64,000 nucleotides of DNA from Sphingomonas kyeonggiensis. Its GTDB lineage: Bacteria; Pseudomonadota; Alphaproteobacteria; Sphingomonadales; Sphingomonadaceae. Position numbers and translations under genes: made by a program. Location: the NCBI RefSeq assembly GCF_014196745.1, contig NZ_JACIEH010000001.1, forward strand, positions 992,001 through 1,056,000, written 5' to 3'. The notes under the pieces were generated by a model. The model saw only the letters and a list, made by a program, of their open reading frames with translations. It had not been told where the DNA came from and did no database searches. Shown in pieces: positions 8,644-17,439 of this stretch (positions are counted from its first letter, which is position 1; every line of letters begins with the position of its first letter).

Positions 8644-10398
8644 ATGGTCTTCATTTTCGAAGATTCCAGGGGTGCACGCCCGTTGGCGCGCTGGGTGCGC
8701 GCGGGCGGCGCGCCATCCTGGGCGGATTTTATCGTTTTCATCCTGCTTGCGGCGGGCGCGGTGCTCGTTTTCCGCGGGGCCGAGGATATGAGCGCGCCCT
8801 TGGCGCAGCTTCGCGGTACGCCTGTGGTGCTGGACGCGGCAATGCTGCCTGAATATGCGCTGCGCACCACGTTGCGCATGTTTGCCGCGCTCGGCGCGTC
8901 TCTGCTCTTCACGTTCATCGTTGCGACGCTCGCGGCCAAGAGCCGCAAGGCAGGCCTCGTCATCGTGCCCGCGCTCGACATCCTCCAGTCGGTGCCGGTG
9001 CTGGGTTTTCTCACCTTCACTGTCACGCTCTTCCTCGGGCTGTTCCCGGGAAGCCAGCTGGGGGCCGAGTGCGCGGCGATCTTCGCGATCTTCACGGCGC
9101 AGGCCTGGAACATGGCGTTCAGCTTCTACCAGTCGTTGCGCACGGTGCCCAAGGACCTGGACGAAGTCTCGCAACAGTTCGGTTTCTCGGCCTGGCGGCG
9201 CTTCGTCCGGCTCGAGCTACCCTTCGCCTTGCCCGCGCTCGTCTGGAACATGATGATGTCGATGTCGGGCGCGTGGTTCTTCGTCGTCGCGTCCGAGGCG
9301 ATCACCGTCGGCAACACCACGGTCACGCTGCCCGGCATCGGCTCGTGGCTGGCGCTCGCGATCGACCGCGAGGATTTCGGCGCGATCGGCATGGCGGTGG
9401 GCACGATGGCGGTGGTCATCCTGCTCTACGACCAGCTCGCCTTTCGGCCGATCGTCGCCTGGGCCGACAAGTTCCGCTTCGAGCAGACCGCCTCGCAGCA
9501 GCGCCCGCGCTCCTGGCTCTACGACCTCCTCCGCCGCACCCGCTGGTTGGGTCGGCTCGGCAACCTGCTCGCCACGCCGTTGCGTTGGGCGGGAAGGATT
9601 CGCCTGCCGCATGTCGCCGCCGTGCGCCCGCTCCGGGTCGGGCCCGCCACGAGCCGCGCCTTCGATCGTGCCTGGCTGGCACTGGTTGCCATTCTTGCGC
9701 TTGCGGCGTTCTGGACGCTCGTCCGCTACATCGCCGCCAGCCTGAGCTGGCACGACGGCCTGACCGCCTTCGGGCTCGGCCTGCTCACGCTGCTGCGCGT
9801 GGTGGTGCTGATCGCGATCGCCAGCCTGATCTGGGTGCCGGCCGGCGTGTGGATCGGCCTCAGGCCAGCCTGGGCCGAACGGCTGCAGCCGGTGGCGCAG
9901 TTTCTGGCCGCCTTCCCGGCGAACGTGATGTTCCCCTTCGCGGTGATAGCCATCCTCGGCCTGCATCTCGATCCGAACATCTGGCTGTCGCCGCTGATGG
10001 TGCTCGGCACGCAGTGGTACATCCTGTTCAACGTCATCGCCGGTGCGAGCGCGATCCCCACCGACATGAAGGAAGCCTCGGCGATGTTCGGCATTCGCGG
10101 CTGGCAGTGGTGGCGGCAGGTCGCGATCCCCGCGATCTTCCCCTATTACGTGACCGGTGCGCTGACTGCCTCGGGCGGCTCGTGGAACGCCAGCATCGTC
10201 GCCGAGGCCGTCACCTGGGGCGACAAGCATCTGGAAGCCGCCGGGCTCGGCGCGTTCATCGCCAATGCCACGCGCACGGGCGACTATCCGCGCGTCGCGC
10301 TGGGCATCGCCGTGATGAGCATCTTCGTCATCGCCTTCAACCGTACGCTGTGGCGGCCGATGTACCGGTTCGCCGAGCGCCGCCTCCGCCTCGACTGA
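8644..10398 (+). CDS. NitT/TauT-type ABC transporter permease, two fused permease domains (584 aa)
   Basis: Inner-membrane ABC import permease made of two tandem binding-protein-dependent permease domains, so one polypeptide supplies both membrane halves. The first EAA-like loop region is near residues 165-215 (DLDEVSQQFGFSAWRRFVRL), the second near 475-515 (DMKEASAMFGIRGWQWWRQV). Each half has about five or six membrane helices; a charged linker joins them (about 285-335). SD GAGGTGA lies before the ATG. The ATPase gene follows after 17 bases. No periplasmic binding-protein gene is next to it, so the substrate and directionality cannot be inferred from context; family relatives import nitrate, sulfonates or similar anions. 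Confidence 0.85.
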   Translation: MVFIFEDSRGARPLARWVRAGGAPSWADFIVFILLAAGAVLVFRGAEDMSAPLAQLRGTPVVLDAAMLPEYALRTTLRMFAALGASLLFTFIVATLAAKSRKAGLVIVPALDILQSVPVLGFLTFTVTLFLGLFPGSQLGAECAAIFAIFTAQAWNMAFSFYQSLRTVPKDLDEVSQQFGFSAWRRFVRLELPFALPALVWNMMMSMSGAWFFVVASEAITVGNTTVTLPGIGSWLALAIDREDFGAIGMAVGTMAVVILLYDQLAFRPIVAWADKFRFEQTASQQRPRSWLYDLLRRTRWLGRLGNLLATPLRWAGRIRLPHVAAVRPLRVGPATSRAFDRAWLALVAILALAAFWTLVRYIAASLSWHDGLTAFGLGLLTLLRVVVLIAIASLIWVPAGVWIGLRPAWAERLQPVAQFLAAFPANVMFPFAVIAILGLHLDPNIWLSPLMVLGTQWYILFNVIAGASAIPTDMKEASAMFGIRGWQWWRQVAIPAIFPYYVTGALTASGGSWNASIVAEAVTWGDKHLEAAGLGAFIANATRTGDYPRVALGIAVMSIFVIAFNRTLWRPMYRFAERRLRLD

Positions 10399-10415
10399 GC
10401 ATCGGGAGTATCGTC

Positions 10416-11711
10416 ATGAACACGCTCACTGAAACCCTTCCCCTCGTCGAAGTTCGCGATGTCCGCCACATCTATGGCAAGTCGAGCGGCTCGGGCCTGC
10501 TCGTGCTCGACGACGTCGATCTCACGCTCGGCGAGAACGAGATCGTCGGGCTGCTCGGCCGCTCGGGCTCGGGCAAGTCGACGCTCCTGCGCTCGATTGC
10601 CGGCCTGATCCAGCCCACCTCGGGCCAGGTCAATTTCCCGCGCGCCGATACGCGCGTCTCGATGGTCTTCCAGACCTTTGCGCTCTTCCCCTGGCTCACC
10701 GTGCTCCAGAATGTGGAAGTGGGGCTCGAGGCGCAGGGTGTTGCCGCCGAGGAGCGCCGCCAGCGTGCGCTCAAGGCGATCGACCTGATTGGGCTCGACG
10801 GCTTCGAAAGCGCCTATCCCAAGGAGCTGTCCGGCGGCATGCGCCAGCGCGTCGGCCTGGCGCGCGCACTCGTCGTCGATCCCGACATCCTCCTGATGGA
10901 CGAGCCCTTCTCGGCGCTCGACGTGCTGACAGCGGAGACGCTGCGCACCGACCTGCTCGACCTCTGGTCGGAAGGGCGGATGCCGATCAAGTCGATCCTG
11001 ATCGTGACCCACAATATCGAGGAAGCAGTGTTGATGTGTGACCGCATCCTCGTCTTTTCCTCCAATCCGGGCCGCGTCGTCAGCGAGATCCGGGTAACGC
11101 TGCCCCAACCGCGCAACCGCCAGGACCCCGCGTTCCAGGCGCTGGTCGACGACATCTATGCTCGGATGACGATGCGGACCGAGGCCGGCCACCCGCGCGA
11201 AGGGCTGTTCCCGGGCACCGGCATCGGCATGGCGCTGCCGCGCGTGTCGACCAACACGCTCGCCGGCCTGATGGAGGCAGTGGCGGCCGAGCCCTATTTC
11301 GGGAGCGCGCCGCTGTCGGACCTGGCCAGCGAGCTGCAATATGAGGCGGACGAGCTGTTCCCCGTTGCCGAAGTGCTGCAGCTCCTGCGCTTCGCCGAAT
11401 TGGGTGGCGGCGACCTCAGGCTGCTTCCGGCGGCGCACCGCTATGTCGATGCCGAGGTCGATGCGCGCAAGCAGCTATTCGCCCAGCATCTGCTGCGCCA
11501 CGTGCCGCTTGCCGGCCACATCCGCCGCGTCCTCGACGACCGGGCCAGCCACGAAGCGCCGGCAAGCCGTTTCCGCGACGAGATCGAGGACTTCATGTCC
11601 GAGGAGTACGCCCAGCAGACGCTGCGATCGGTGATCCAGTGGGGCCGCTATGCCGAGGCCTTCGCCTATGACGAAGCCGCGGACCGCTTCAGCCTCGACG
11701 ATCCCTCATGA
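10416..11711 (+). CDS. ABC transporter ATPase with C-terminal AAA-associated domain (431 aa)
   Basis: Cytoplasmic ATPase of the preceding permease. Walker A GRSGSGKST, Q-loop VFQTFALFP, signature LSGGMRQRVGLARAL, Walker B ILLMDEPFSALD, switch His in VTHNIEEA, typical of the NitT/TauT (SsuB/TauB) group. The first 250 residues are the canonical domain. About 150 additional residues (from MALPRVSTNTLAGLMEAV) form the C-terminal AAA-associated domain (PF09821 type) found in a minority of these ATPases. The ATG at 10416, 17 bases after the permease stop and preceded by GGGAG, is the start; the open frame upstream of it is antisense-like filler over the permease. Confidence 0.9.
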   Translation: MNTLTETLPLVEVRDVRHIYGKSSGSGLLVLDDVDLTLGENEIVGLLGRSGSGKSTLLRSIAGLIQPTSGQVNFPRADTRVSMVFQTFALFPWLTVLQNVEVGLEAQGVAAEERRQRALKAIDLIGLDGFESAYPKELSGGMRQRVGLARALVVDPDILLMDEPFSALDVLTAETLRTDLLDLWSEGRMPIKSILIVTHNIEEAVLMCDRILVFSSNPGRVVSEIRVTLPQPRNRQDPAFQALVDDIYARMTMRTEAGHPREGLFPGTGIGMALPRVSTNTLAGLMEAVAAEPYFGSAPLSDLASELQYEADELFPVAEVLQLLRFAELGGGDLRLLPAAHRYVDAEVDARKQLFAQHLLRHVPLAGHIRRVLDDRASHEAPASRFRDEIEDFMSEEYAQQTLRSVIQWGRYAEAFAYDEAADRFSLDDPS

Positions 11712-11855
11712 GGGAGGCCGGCATGGAAGACGACTCTAGACGACTCTAGTCGCAGCGCCGACGCGCTGCCCGCTCATCACACGATACCGACCAGCGGCAC
11801 GCGGCCGACGACTTGAGCGCGTCGGGTGTGCCTCCGCACGCCCGTGGAGGGCCCC

Positions 11856-12545
11856 ATGACCCTGACGATCCGCCCCGTTTTCGCATTTGCCCTGTTCACG
11901 CTCGGCCCGGTCCCACCCGCCTTCGCCAGCGGCAACGAGCATGTCGTCGATGACGCCGCCGTCGAGACTCCCGGCACCTGCCACCTGGAGAGCTGGATGA
12001 CATTCCACGGCTCCGATCGTGGCCTGCTCAACCTCTCGCCTGCCTGCACCCGCAAGACCTGGCCTCGGCTCGAGATCGGCGGCGCGTTCCAACGCAGCTG
12101 GGACAATGGCACGGACCTGACGACGTTCGGCCCGGCGCTCAAGCTCAACATCCGTCCCGCCGAGAAAGGGTTCGGCGTCGGACTGATCGCATCCGGCGCG
12201 GTCGGACTCCACTCGGGAAAAGTCGAGACGGCCAGCCTGATCGTGCCGGTGACCATTCCGGTGGGCAGGGCCGTGCGCTTCAACCTCAATGGCGGCTGGA
12301 GCTATGCGCGTGCGAGCAGCCGGCAGCATGCCGCCTTTTACGGTGCGCAGGTCGAGGTGCAGGTCGCGCGGGATTTCAGCCTGATGGGCGAAGTATTTGG
12401 GCGCGGCGATGGGCCTATGGGATCGCAGGCCGGCTTGCGCTGGAATCCCGGCGGCGGGCGGCTCGATGTCGACCTTGTCGTCGGGCGTCTGATCGACGGG
12501 GTCAATCCACGCTCCGCGTCGCTCGGTATCACGCTGCGCAGCTGA
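11856..12545 (+). CDS. secreted beta-rich protein, probable small outer-membrane barrel (229 aa)
   Basis: No named family recognised. The start at 11856 (SD GGAGG at 11846-11850) gives a clean signal peptide (about residues 1-23, ending PPAFAS). The mature part has alternating hydrophobic/polar strands with aromatic girdles (LEIGGAFQRSWDN, AVRFNLNGGWSYARA, FSLMGEVFGRG) and ends SASLGITLRS, consistent with an 8- to 10-strand beta-barrel. Between start and mature domain a cysteine pair (TCHLESW, PACTRKTW) may form a disulfide. Lies after the ABC transporter; a short duplicated GACGACTCTAG-type repeat (about 11,730-11,750) precedes it. Confidence 0.6.
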   Translation: MTLTIRPVFAFALFTLGPVPPAFASGNEHVVDDAAVETPGTCHLESWMTFHGSDRGLLNLSPACTRKTWPRLEIGGAFQRSWDNGTDLTTFGPALKLNIRPAEKGFGVGLIASGAVGLHSGKVETASLIVPVTIPVGRAVRFNLNGGWSYARASSRQHAAFYGAQVEVQVARDFSLMGEVFGRGDGPMGSQAGLRWNPGGGRLDVDLVVGRLIDGVNPRSASLGITLRS

Positions 12546-12555
12546 GGGAGGACAT

Positions 12556-12768
12556 ATGAAGCACCTCTCCAACCTGCGCACGATCCTGATGCTTCGTGCT
12601 GCCGCCTGGATACTGGAAGTCGCCTGTGCGCTGGCGCGGGAGGCGGTGCGTCACGCGCCACGGCGAGGGCGGGAGGACCTGATCCGCAAAACGCTGATGG
12701 CACTCGCCTATGGCTTGCGGCGGCTCGCCCAACGGGTGATCCGGCTCACGCCCCCGCGAAGAAAATGA
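12556..12768 (+). CDS. small basic hypothetical protein (70 aa)
   Basis: A strong Shine-Dalgarno (GGGAGGA) sits six bases before the ATG and the gene starts 10 bases after the previous stop, so it is likely translated from the same transcript. The product is very arginine-rich with an amphipathic helical pattern (LRTILMLRAAAWILEVACALA). No known family. It is the last gene before the attachment site. Confidence 0.5.
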   Translation: MKHLSNLRTILMLRAAAWILEVACALAREAVRHAPRRGREDLIRKTLMALAYGLRRLAQRVIRLTPPRRK

Positions 12769-12845
12769 CGAGGCCGCCCCAGCCCAGGATGCAGTCCGAG
12801 CTGGCGAATTCGCTGCGCTTGAGGTCTGCAAGATATGAGAAGGAA

Positions 12846-12892
12846 TGGTGGACGCACTTGGGCTCGAACCAAGGACCCGCTGATTAAGAGTC
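12846..12892 (-). tRNA. 3' half of tRNA-Lys(CTT), displaced by integration (att site)
   Basis: Read on the minus strand, this 47-nt segment runs from the anticodon loop (CTCTTAA, anticodon CTT) through the 3' anticodon stem, variable loop, T-arm (CTTGG-TTCGAGC-CCAAG), acceptor 3' strand TGCGTCC and the encoded CCA end. The 5' half (acceptor, D-arm, 5' anticodon stem) is absent: the bases preceding GACTCTTAATCAG are unrelated. A 3' tRNA fragment right beside a tyrosine integrase gene is the classic displaced attachment site of an island integrated in a tRNA gene. The orientation says chromosome lies to the left and the element to the right; the restored full tRNA-Lys should be at the element's other end, which was not found in this window. 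Confidence 0.85.
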
Positions 12893-12999
12893 GGGGGTCA
12901 CTGACTGCGAGTTAGTTGATTTTACTAGTAAATTCTGCCGTTTCCATCCGCCATGCTACAAATTTGTCGCATTCTGCAGCGCTAGGATCCGCGCGCCGA

Positions 13000-14208
13000 T
13001 CATCCGGATGGCGTCGGATCATGGTTGTGGGCGGCTGTATCCTCTTGCTCGTGCAGATCCTTCGCCAGCTCAGCCATCAGTGCGCTGTCAGAATCCGCGC
13101 TTTCGATGAGGTGGCCGTAGATGTCGAACGTGATCTGAATGCTAGCGTGGCCCATCCAGGAAGTGAGCTTTTTGAGATCGATCTTCTTATGAATCCACCA
13201 ACTGGCAGCGGCATGGCGTAGATCATATAATCGATATTTGGCGACGAGTTCTTCGGACCCGTCAGGCTTACGCTTTACCTTAGTTACGCCGATAGCGACG
13301 AGGCGAGTTCGAAACGATCTTGCCAGATCGGTATGTATGACGATTCCACCATTCTGTGTGGGGAAGACCAAATCTTCATTCGAAGCAGGGCATTCCTTTC
13401 TCCACTCTATCAGTTTGGCTGCCATGCGGGGGGAGATAGGAATCTTTCGGTACGACGCCTTCGTCTTGCACGATCCGATTGTGCCGTCCTTTTTCACATC
13501 TCGCAAAACAATAATGTGAGCTTTTTCGAGATCCACTTGCGCCCAGGATAAGCCCCTAAGTTCACATGGCCTCACGGCGGTTTCCGCCATCAGGATATAT
13601 GCAAGCGTATTTCTTCGGCGTGAATATTTCACAGCTTTATTTAGGTTGGCATCTTCGGGTGCCGTCAGAATGATCCTGAGTTCTTCCCTTGAAGGAATAT
13701 TTGGACGTTGCTTGTGTCGAGATGCTATAGAGGACTTCAAACCGTCGGCTGGACTCTTTCTTATCTGATTCGTGTTGACGGCGTAGCGCAGGATCATCTT
13801 CGCGGTATGGATAGCGCGGCGGGCAAGCTCAGCCGTCTTGGCTGTTTTGATATCCAGCCGAAGATTGACTAACATTGACTGGTCAAGCTTTGCCAGTGGC
13901 ACTTTCCCAAGTGCCGGCACGAGATAGTTGTCCGTCAACCATCGATAATTATCCATGGTTGATCGCTCCAGGCCCTCGCTTTCCCCCCGGGCGAGCCATG
14001 CCTGGACGGCGTCCGCGAATGTCTTCTTGTCGTTATCGCCATCCTGGGACGCTTCGAAGTCGGTGCTTCGCAACCATCTGGCGGCTTCATCTTTTGAGGT
14101 AAACTGCCTCGACTTACGCCTGCCGAGCTTGTCCCGGTAGTCCACGACCCAGGCCCGACGCAGTGCACCGTTCGGCGTCCGCCATTCGCGTTTCCTAATG
14201 TGCTCCAC
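13000..14208 (-). CDS. tyrosine site-specific recombinase (island integrase, 402 aa)
   Basis: Phage-type integrase. N-terminal arm-binding (about 1-60) and SAM-like core-binding domains (about 65-150, TFADAVQAWLARG), then the catalytic domain with Arg213 (AVRPCELRGL), the second-box Arg331 (in LYDLRHAAAS; the usual first His of HxxR is Tyr328), His354 (WMGHAS) and nucleophile Tyr364 (FDIYGH). Starts at GTG with AGGTGAGG five bases upstream. It is transcribed towards the tRNA-Lys fragment 107 bp beyond its stop. Its codon use is less GC-rich than the left-hand core genes, consistent with acquisition. Confidence 0.95.
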   Translation of the reverse strand: MEHIRKREWRTPNGALRRAWVVDYRDKLGRRKSRQFTSKDEAARWLRSTDFEASQDGDNDKKTFADAVQAWLARGESEGLERSTMDNYRWLTDNYLVPALGKVPLAKLDQSMLVNLRLDIKTAKTAELARRAIHTAKMILRYAVNTNQIRKSPADGLKSSIASRHKQRPNIPSREELRIILTAPEDANLNKAVKYSRRRNTLAYILMAETAVRPCELRGLSWAQVDLEKAHIIVLRDVKKDGTIGSCKTKASYRKIPISPRMAAKLIEWRKECPASNEDLVFPTQNGGIVIHTDLARSFRTRLVAIGVTKVKRKPDGSEELVAKYRLYDLRHAAASWWIHKKIDLKKLTSWMGHASIQITFDIYGHLIESADSDSALMAELAKDLHEQEDTAAHNHDPTPSG

Positions 14209-14953
14209 GACACCTCACCTGGCAGCAATGCGGCGCGATAATACGCGTCTATAAGATCTACCGAAGTTATTATCTCATAGTATAAGTGATTCTCAAAGTT
14301 ATTAAGACGTACGTCTGGCGTATATCGTTTATCCATATTTATACTGGAAAAGAGATTTTTGAATCTATGGTGTTTAAATTAATGATCTGCGGCAAAATAT
14401 TCAGGCAATCATGGATATTTTAATGCGATAATCGAAAATTAGCGTTGGTTATTCCGGATTTATCCTGCGCGCATCCTGAATGTTCCTGTCTCCGTCCGCG
14501 TAATGGTATGCACGGACTTATCCTGAGGAGTGCCTCAGACTTCCGCAGTCCACTATCTGTGGGCGGCGGCATAAGAGGACGTTCCTGCCCGTCCGTTGCG
14601 CCGAGAGGTCAACAAATCCACGGTCTTTGAGACGCGGATGCGTAGGTTGATACTGTGGCGCGCGTTTCGGCGGAATGTGCATTGACGGGTTTGCGCCGTA
14701 TAGAGCCACGGTCTTTGGGGCTCACCTGAATCTGCTACGAGTGGGACGAAGGAGGGCCTTATGTTCGAACGAGTAGCTTCTGGCGCGACCTGCCGGTCGG
14801 CAAAGCGCCCCAATAACGGTCGTCCGTGGCGATTGCCGGGCTGCCCGAAAGCGGACGCTCATGCATGGCGGCAACGGATGTCCGTGAATGGGGTGGATTT
14901 CGGACTGGCAGCTATCGCACGGAACGCACGGCTAGCTGCCAGCCGCGTACATG
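14209..14953. other. 745-bp region between integrase and SDR gene
   Basis: The first about 200 bp (14,220-14,440) is conspicuously AT-rich compared with the window and would contain the integrase promoter and possible arm sites. From about 14,860 it merges into a mosaic intergenic repeat (GTCCGTGAATGGGGTGG, then GGACTGGCAGCTATCG) seen again near 59.5 kb. A strong ribosome-binding site (AAGGAGGG) precedes an ATG at 14,761, but the frame from it is low-quality and runs antisense into the SDR gene, so no gene is called. Confidence 0.4.
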
Positions 14954-15703
14954 CTATCGCGCGCTGTCGATCATCATCCCGCCATCGGGCGATAGGTTGT
15001 AGCCAGTGAGAAACTGCGCATCCCGGCTGGCGAGGAAGAGGACAACCGGCGCGACGTCCTCCTCCGGGTCTCCCAGTCTGCGCAGAGGCGTGTTGGGGGC
15101 CGGCACACCGGCCTCGGTCATCTCTTCATAGGTGTTGGCGACGGGCAGGACGTTGTTGACGGTAATGCCATATGCCCCCCATTCCCGCGCGGCGACGCGC
15201 GTCAATGCGCGGATTGCTTCCTTCGCCATCGCGTAGGGGCCGTACGGCACCATTCCGATGACGCCGGCCACCGACGCGAAGTTGATTATCCGCCCGGCCC
15301 CGCTCGCCTTAAGGTAGGGGAAGCAAGCCTGCATCATGCGAAGATGGGCGATCGGTCCGGTGTCGAAGTTTCGCTGCAGCTGTTCGATCGACAGATCGAT
15401 GATCGGTGAACTTACCACGGACGGATCGAAAGCGTTGTTCACGAGGATATCGACGCCGCCATATTCGGCGGCGACCTGCGCCACGGCGGCTTCGATCTGC
15501 AGCCCGTTGCTGATGTCACAGGAGATACCGAGAGCGATGCCGCCAGCGGCTTCGATATCGGCGACCACCTTGGCGATGCTTTCGGCGGTGCGCGACAGAA
15601 CTGCGACCTTCGCGCCTTCGGCAGCGAACAGCTTGGCGGTAGCGCGTCCGATGCCGCGGCTGGCGCCGGTAACAATCGCGACCTTTCCTTCAAGGCGACC
15701 CAT
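14954..15703 (-). CDS. SDR-family oxidoreductase (249 aa)
   Basis: Classical short-chain dehydrogenase/reductase. NAD(P)-binding TGASRGIG (about 13-20), structural NNA motif (VDILVNNAF), catalytic Ser in INFASVAG and Tyr-x3-Lys in YAMAKEA. The C-terminal PDGGMMID block is also typical. The Arg after the glycine motif and SRT at the end of beta-2 are compatible with NADP(H) preference (inference). Five bases separate it from the DoxX-like gene upstream, so they form an operon, divergent from an HxlR regulator. This layout is common for redox/quinone-stress-responsive loci. Substrate unknown. Confidence 0.9.
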   Translation of the reverse strand: MGRLEGKVAIVTGASRGIGRATAKLFAAEGAKVAVLSRTAESIAKVVADIEAAGGIALGISCDISNGLQIEAAVAQVAAEYGGVDILVNNAFDPSVVSSPIIDLSIEQLQRNFDTGPIAHLRMMQACFPYLKASGAGRIINFASVAGVIGMVPYGPYAMAKEAIRALTRVAAREWGAYGITVNNVLPVANTYEEMTEAGVPAPNTPLRRLGDPEEDVAPVVLFLASRDAQFLTGYNLSPDGGMMIDSAR

Positions 15704-15708
15704 GGGAG

Positions 15709-16122
15709 TTATCCTTTCGTGATGAGGTGATGCGCGCCGGATTGCGGCGCATAGGGGGAAGCGGCTTCACGGGCGGCGTTCTGCGTCGTGAACGAGGCCG
15801 CGAGCAGCGCGAGGCCGATGATGGCCGGGATGGCGCCCTTCGCCTTGCCGACGCCCAGATGCGCCATGCCTGACAGCAGCAGATGGTAAAGGATGCCGGC
15901 ATAGGCGAGGTCGCTGAGCGGCACGCTGACACGCGACAGGATCGCCACCGGCCCCAGGATCTTCACCACCACCATGAACGGAACGAGATGCTCGGCACGA
16001 TAACCGAGATCGGCCTGTGCCTGGCGCACAAAGGCTGGCTTCGACACATACAAGGCGGCTGACGACAGGTAGAGCAGCGACAATAGCGCGGTACTGATCC
16101 AGTATACGTAACTCGCAGGCAT
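15709..16122 (-). CDS. DoxX-like membrane protein (137 aa)
   Basis: Four predicted membrane helices (TALLSLLYLSSAALYV; FMVVVKILGPVAIL; LAYAGILYHLLLSGMAHL; AIPAIIGLALLAASF), the pattern and length of DoxX/DoxX-like (DoxX_2) family proteins. First gene of an operon with the SDR and divergently transcribed from the HxlR regulator across a 163-bp intergenic region. The molecular role of the family is not well defined; association with oxidative or electrophile stress is usual. Confidence 0.75.
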   Translation of the reverse strand: MPASYVYWISTALLSLLYLSSAALYVSKPAFVRQAQADLGYRAEHLVPFMVVVKILGPVAILSRVSVPLSDLAYAGILYHLLLSGMAHLGVGKAKGAIPAIIGLALLAASFTTQNAAREAASPYAPQSGAHHLITKG

Positions 16123-16170
16123 GATCCTCCTTTCCGCGGCACAGGCACGCGAAGTCGGGTCGTTGAATGA

Positions 16171-16289
16171 CTATTGGTGGCCGGGCGTTCTCAGCGACGC
16201 CGGCTAGCTGTATAGAAGATGAGCTATTGGATGATTCGCCACAAGTAGGATGAATTATCAACCGCTAGTATGGAGAACCTGACTATTGG
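16171..16289. promoter_or_regulatory. three CTATTGG repeats in the DoxX/HxlR divergent promoter region
   Basis: The heptamer CTATTGG occurs three times in the same orientation at 16171-16177, 16224-16230 and 16283-16289; the first and third are TGACTATTGG. Spacings are 53 and 59 bp. The third overlaps the TTG start of the regulator gene. Candidate half-sites for autoregulation by the HxlR protein. Confidence 0.35.
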
Positions 16290-16645
16290 AAGACGGTGCG
16301 TTCACCATGCAGGATGAGATGCGCCGCGCGTTCGCGATGCTCTCGGGCAAGTGGAAACTGGAGATAATGTGGTTGCTCCACCAGCGGGTTCATCGCTTTG
16401 GCGAACTGCGCAAGGCAATCCCCGGCATCACGCAGCATATGCTCACGGCGCAACTTCGCGAGTTGGAGGCCGATGGGCTGATCTCTCGGACAGTCTTTGC
16501 CGAGGTGCCCCCGCGCGTCGAGTATGAGATGACAGCCAAGGCCCGCGGGCTAGGCCCCACAATGGAAGCGCTCGCCACTTGGTGGGCCGAACACGGTAAA
16601 TCGATCCCGGCAAGGTCTGGCGGGCGCGGCCGGAAACCGCAATGA
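16286..16645 (+). CDS. HxlR-family winged-helix transcription regulator (119 aa)
   Basis: Compact single-domain HxlR regulator: FAMLSGKWKLEIMWLL, FGELRKAIPGITQHMLTAQLRELEADGLI, then the wing (PPRVEYEMTAKARGL). The length is typical. The N-terminal cysteine that HypR/QsrR-type sensors use is absent, so direct thiol sensing is unlikely. The start TTG at 16286 is favoured because GGAGA lies 9 bases upstream; ATG at 16307 is the alternative. Divergent from the DoxX-SDR operon, which it probably controls. Confidence 0.88.
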   Translation: MEDGAFTMQDEMRRAFAMLSGKWKLEIMWLLHQRVHRFGELRKAIPGITQHMLTAQLRELEADGLISRTVFAEVPPRVEYEMTAKARGLGPTMEALATWWAEHGKSIPARSGGRGRKPQ

Positions 16646-16711
16646 ACGGCAGCTTTCAGGATACGGATCAATAAGCTCGCGCGGCTGGATTTGGGGCGTT
16701 TGCAGCCTGAC

Positions 16712-16759
16712 CCGCTTTTGGATTGGCCGCCCCACCGCCAAACGGCCGACTATGGGTGG
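16712..16759. repeat. mosaic intergenic repeat, copy near 16.7 kb
   Basis: About 48 bp (CGCTTTTGGATTGGCCGC, then GCCGACTATGGGTGG) nearly identical to 60,047-60,092. Related pieces are at about 17,055-17,110, 14,870-14,930 and 59,490-59,570. These are non-coding patchwork repeats that occur only in gaps between genes. Confidence 0.6.
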
Positions 16760-17035
16760 TTAGCTGCCATTCACCAGCTGGCATTTCGTGTATGCAAAAC
16801 AGACGATCCAGCCCAAGGCCCATGCAATTGATGCGGGCACAAGGAGGAGCAATCCCCATCCAACCATTTGCGACGAGTGCCGAATGCCGGCATAAAGCGC
16901 AACGGTGGGTAACACGGCCACTGAGCCAACTGCCAGCCACGACCAAAAGCGCTTTTTGACGCTCTTCGCGACAATGCGGGCCGCGAAAAATGCAAGCAAA
17001 AAGGCGCCAATCGCGATGGCAAGCATGAGTGTCAT
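16760..17035 (-). CDS. small membrane protein (91 aa)
   Basis: Three hydrophobic segments (LAIAIGAFLLAFFAARIV; WLAVGSVAVLPTVALYAGI; LLLLVPASIAWALGWIVCF) separated by short basic loops. No family recognised. It lies between two mosaic repeats and has only a weak ribosome-binding site (GTGAGAAAA), so expression is uncertain. From 17,036 to 17,439 nothing else is convincing. Confidence 0.45.
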   Translation of the reverse strand: MTLMLAIAIGAFLLAFFAARIVAKSVKKRFWSWLAVGSVAVLPTVALYAGIRHSSQMVGWGLLLLVPASIAWALGWIVCFAYTKCQLVNGS

Positions 17036-17439
17036 ACGCGCATTTTCTCACGAGACGCGAATGGGGGCAATTGGGGCGTGAGCTGCCCGACCGCTTTTGG
17101 ATCGGTCGCCTCTGGAACGCACGGGTGGCGACGTCATCGCGTTCGAAGCACATCGCAGCGCGCAGATATGGATGTTTCTTCGGGCGGAATGTCTCGTCGA
17201 TGGCAAGCTCGATCGAGGCAGGTTGAAAAGCGTGACCGACCGCGAGGTTGCGGCTGGACGGATGGCGGAGGGCGATAAGCTGCGATGCTATGCGCTGGGG
17301 GACGACAACGCATTTGGTGATGGATCGATGACACGGCACTGAATCTCAGCGCTACCGCCTTCTGGTGGGAGGACTGGTGCCGATATCGATCTACAGAGAC
17401 TTGCCTACAATCGCTCTTTTAGCACAAAGCGAAAGGACC

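Noticed and set aside
9069..10415. 449-codon N-terminal extension of the ABC ATPase frame
   Set aside because: It overlaps the permease in another frame; the ATPase starts at 10416 with its own ribosome site.
13935..14336. Possible excisionase-like frame upstream of the integrase
   Set aside because: Most of it is out of frame over the integrase gene; only about 40 residues are independent and show no helix-turn-helix.
14761..15009. 82-codon frame with a strong ribosome site
   Set aside because: Protein is non-descript, passes through mosaic repeat and ends antisense inside the SDR gene; probably a relic start.
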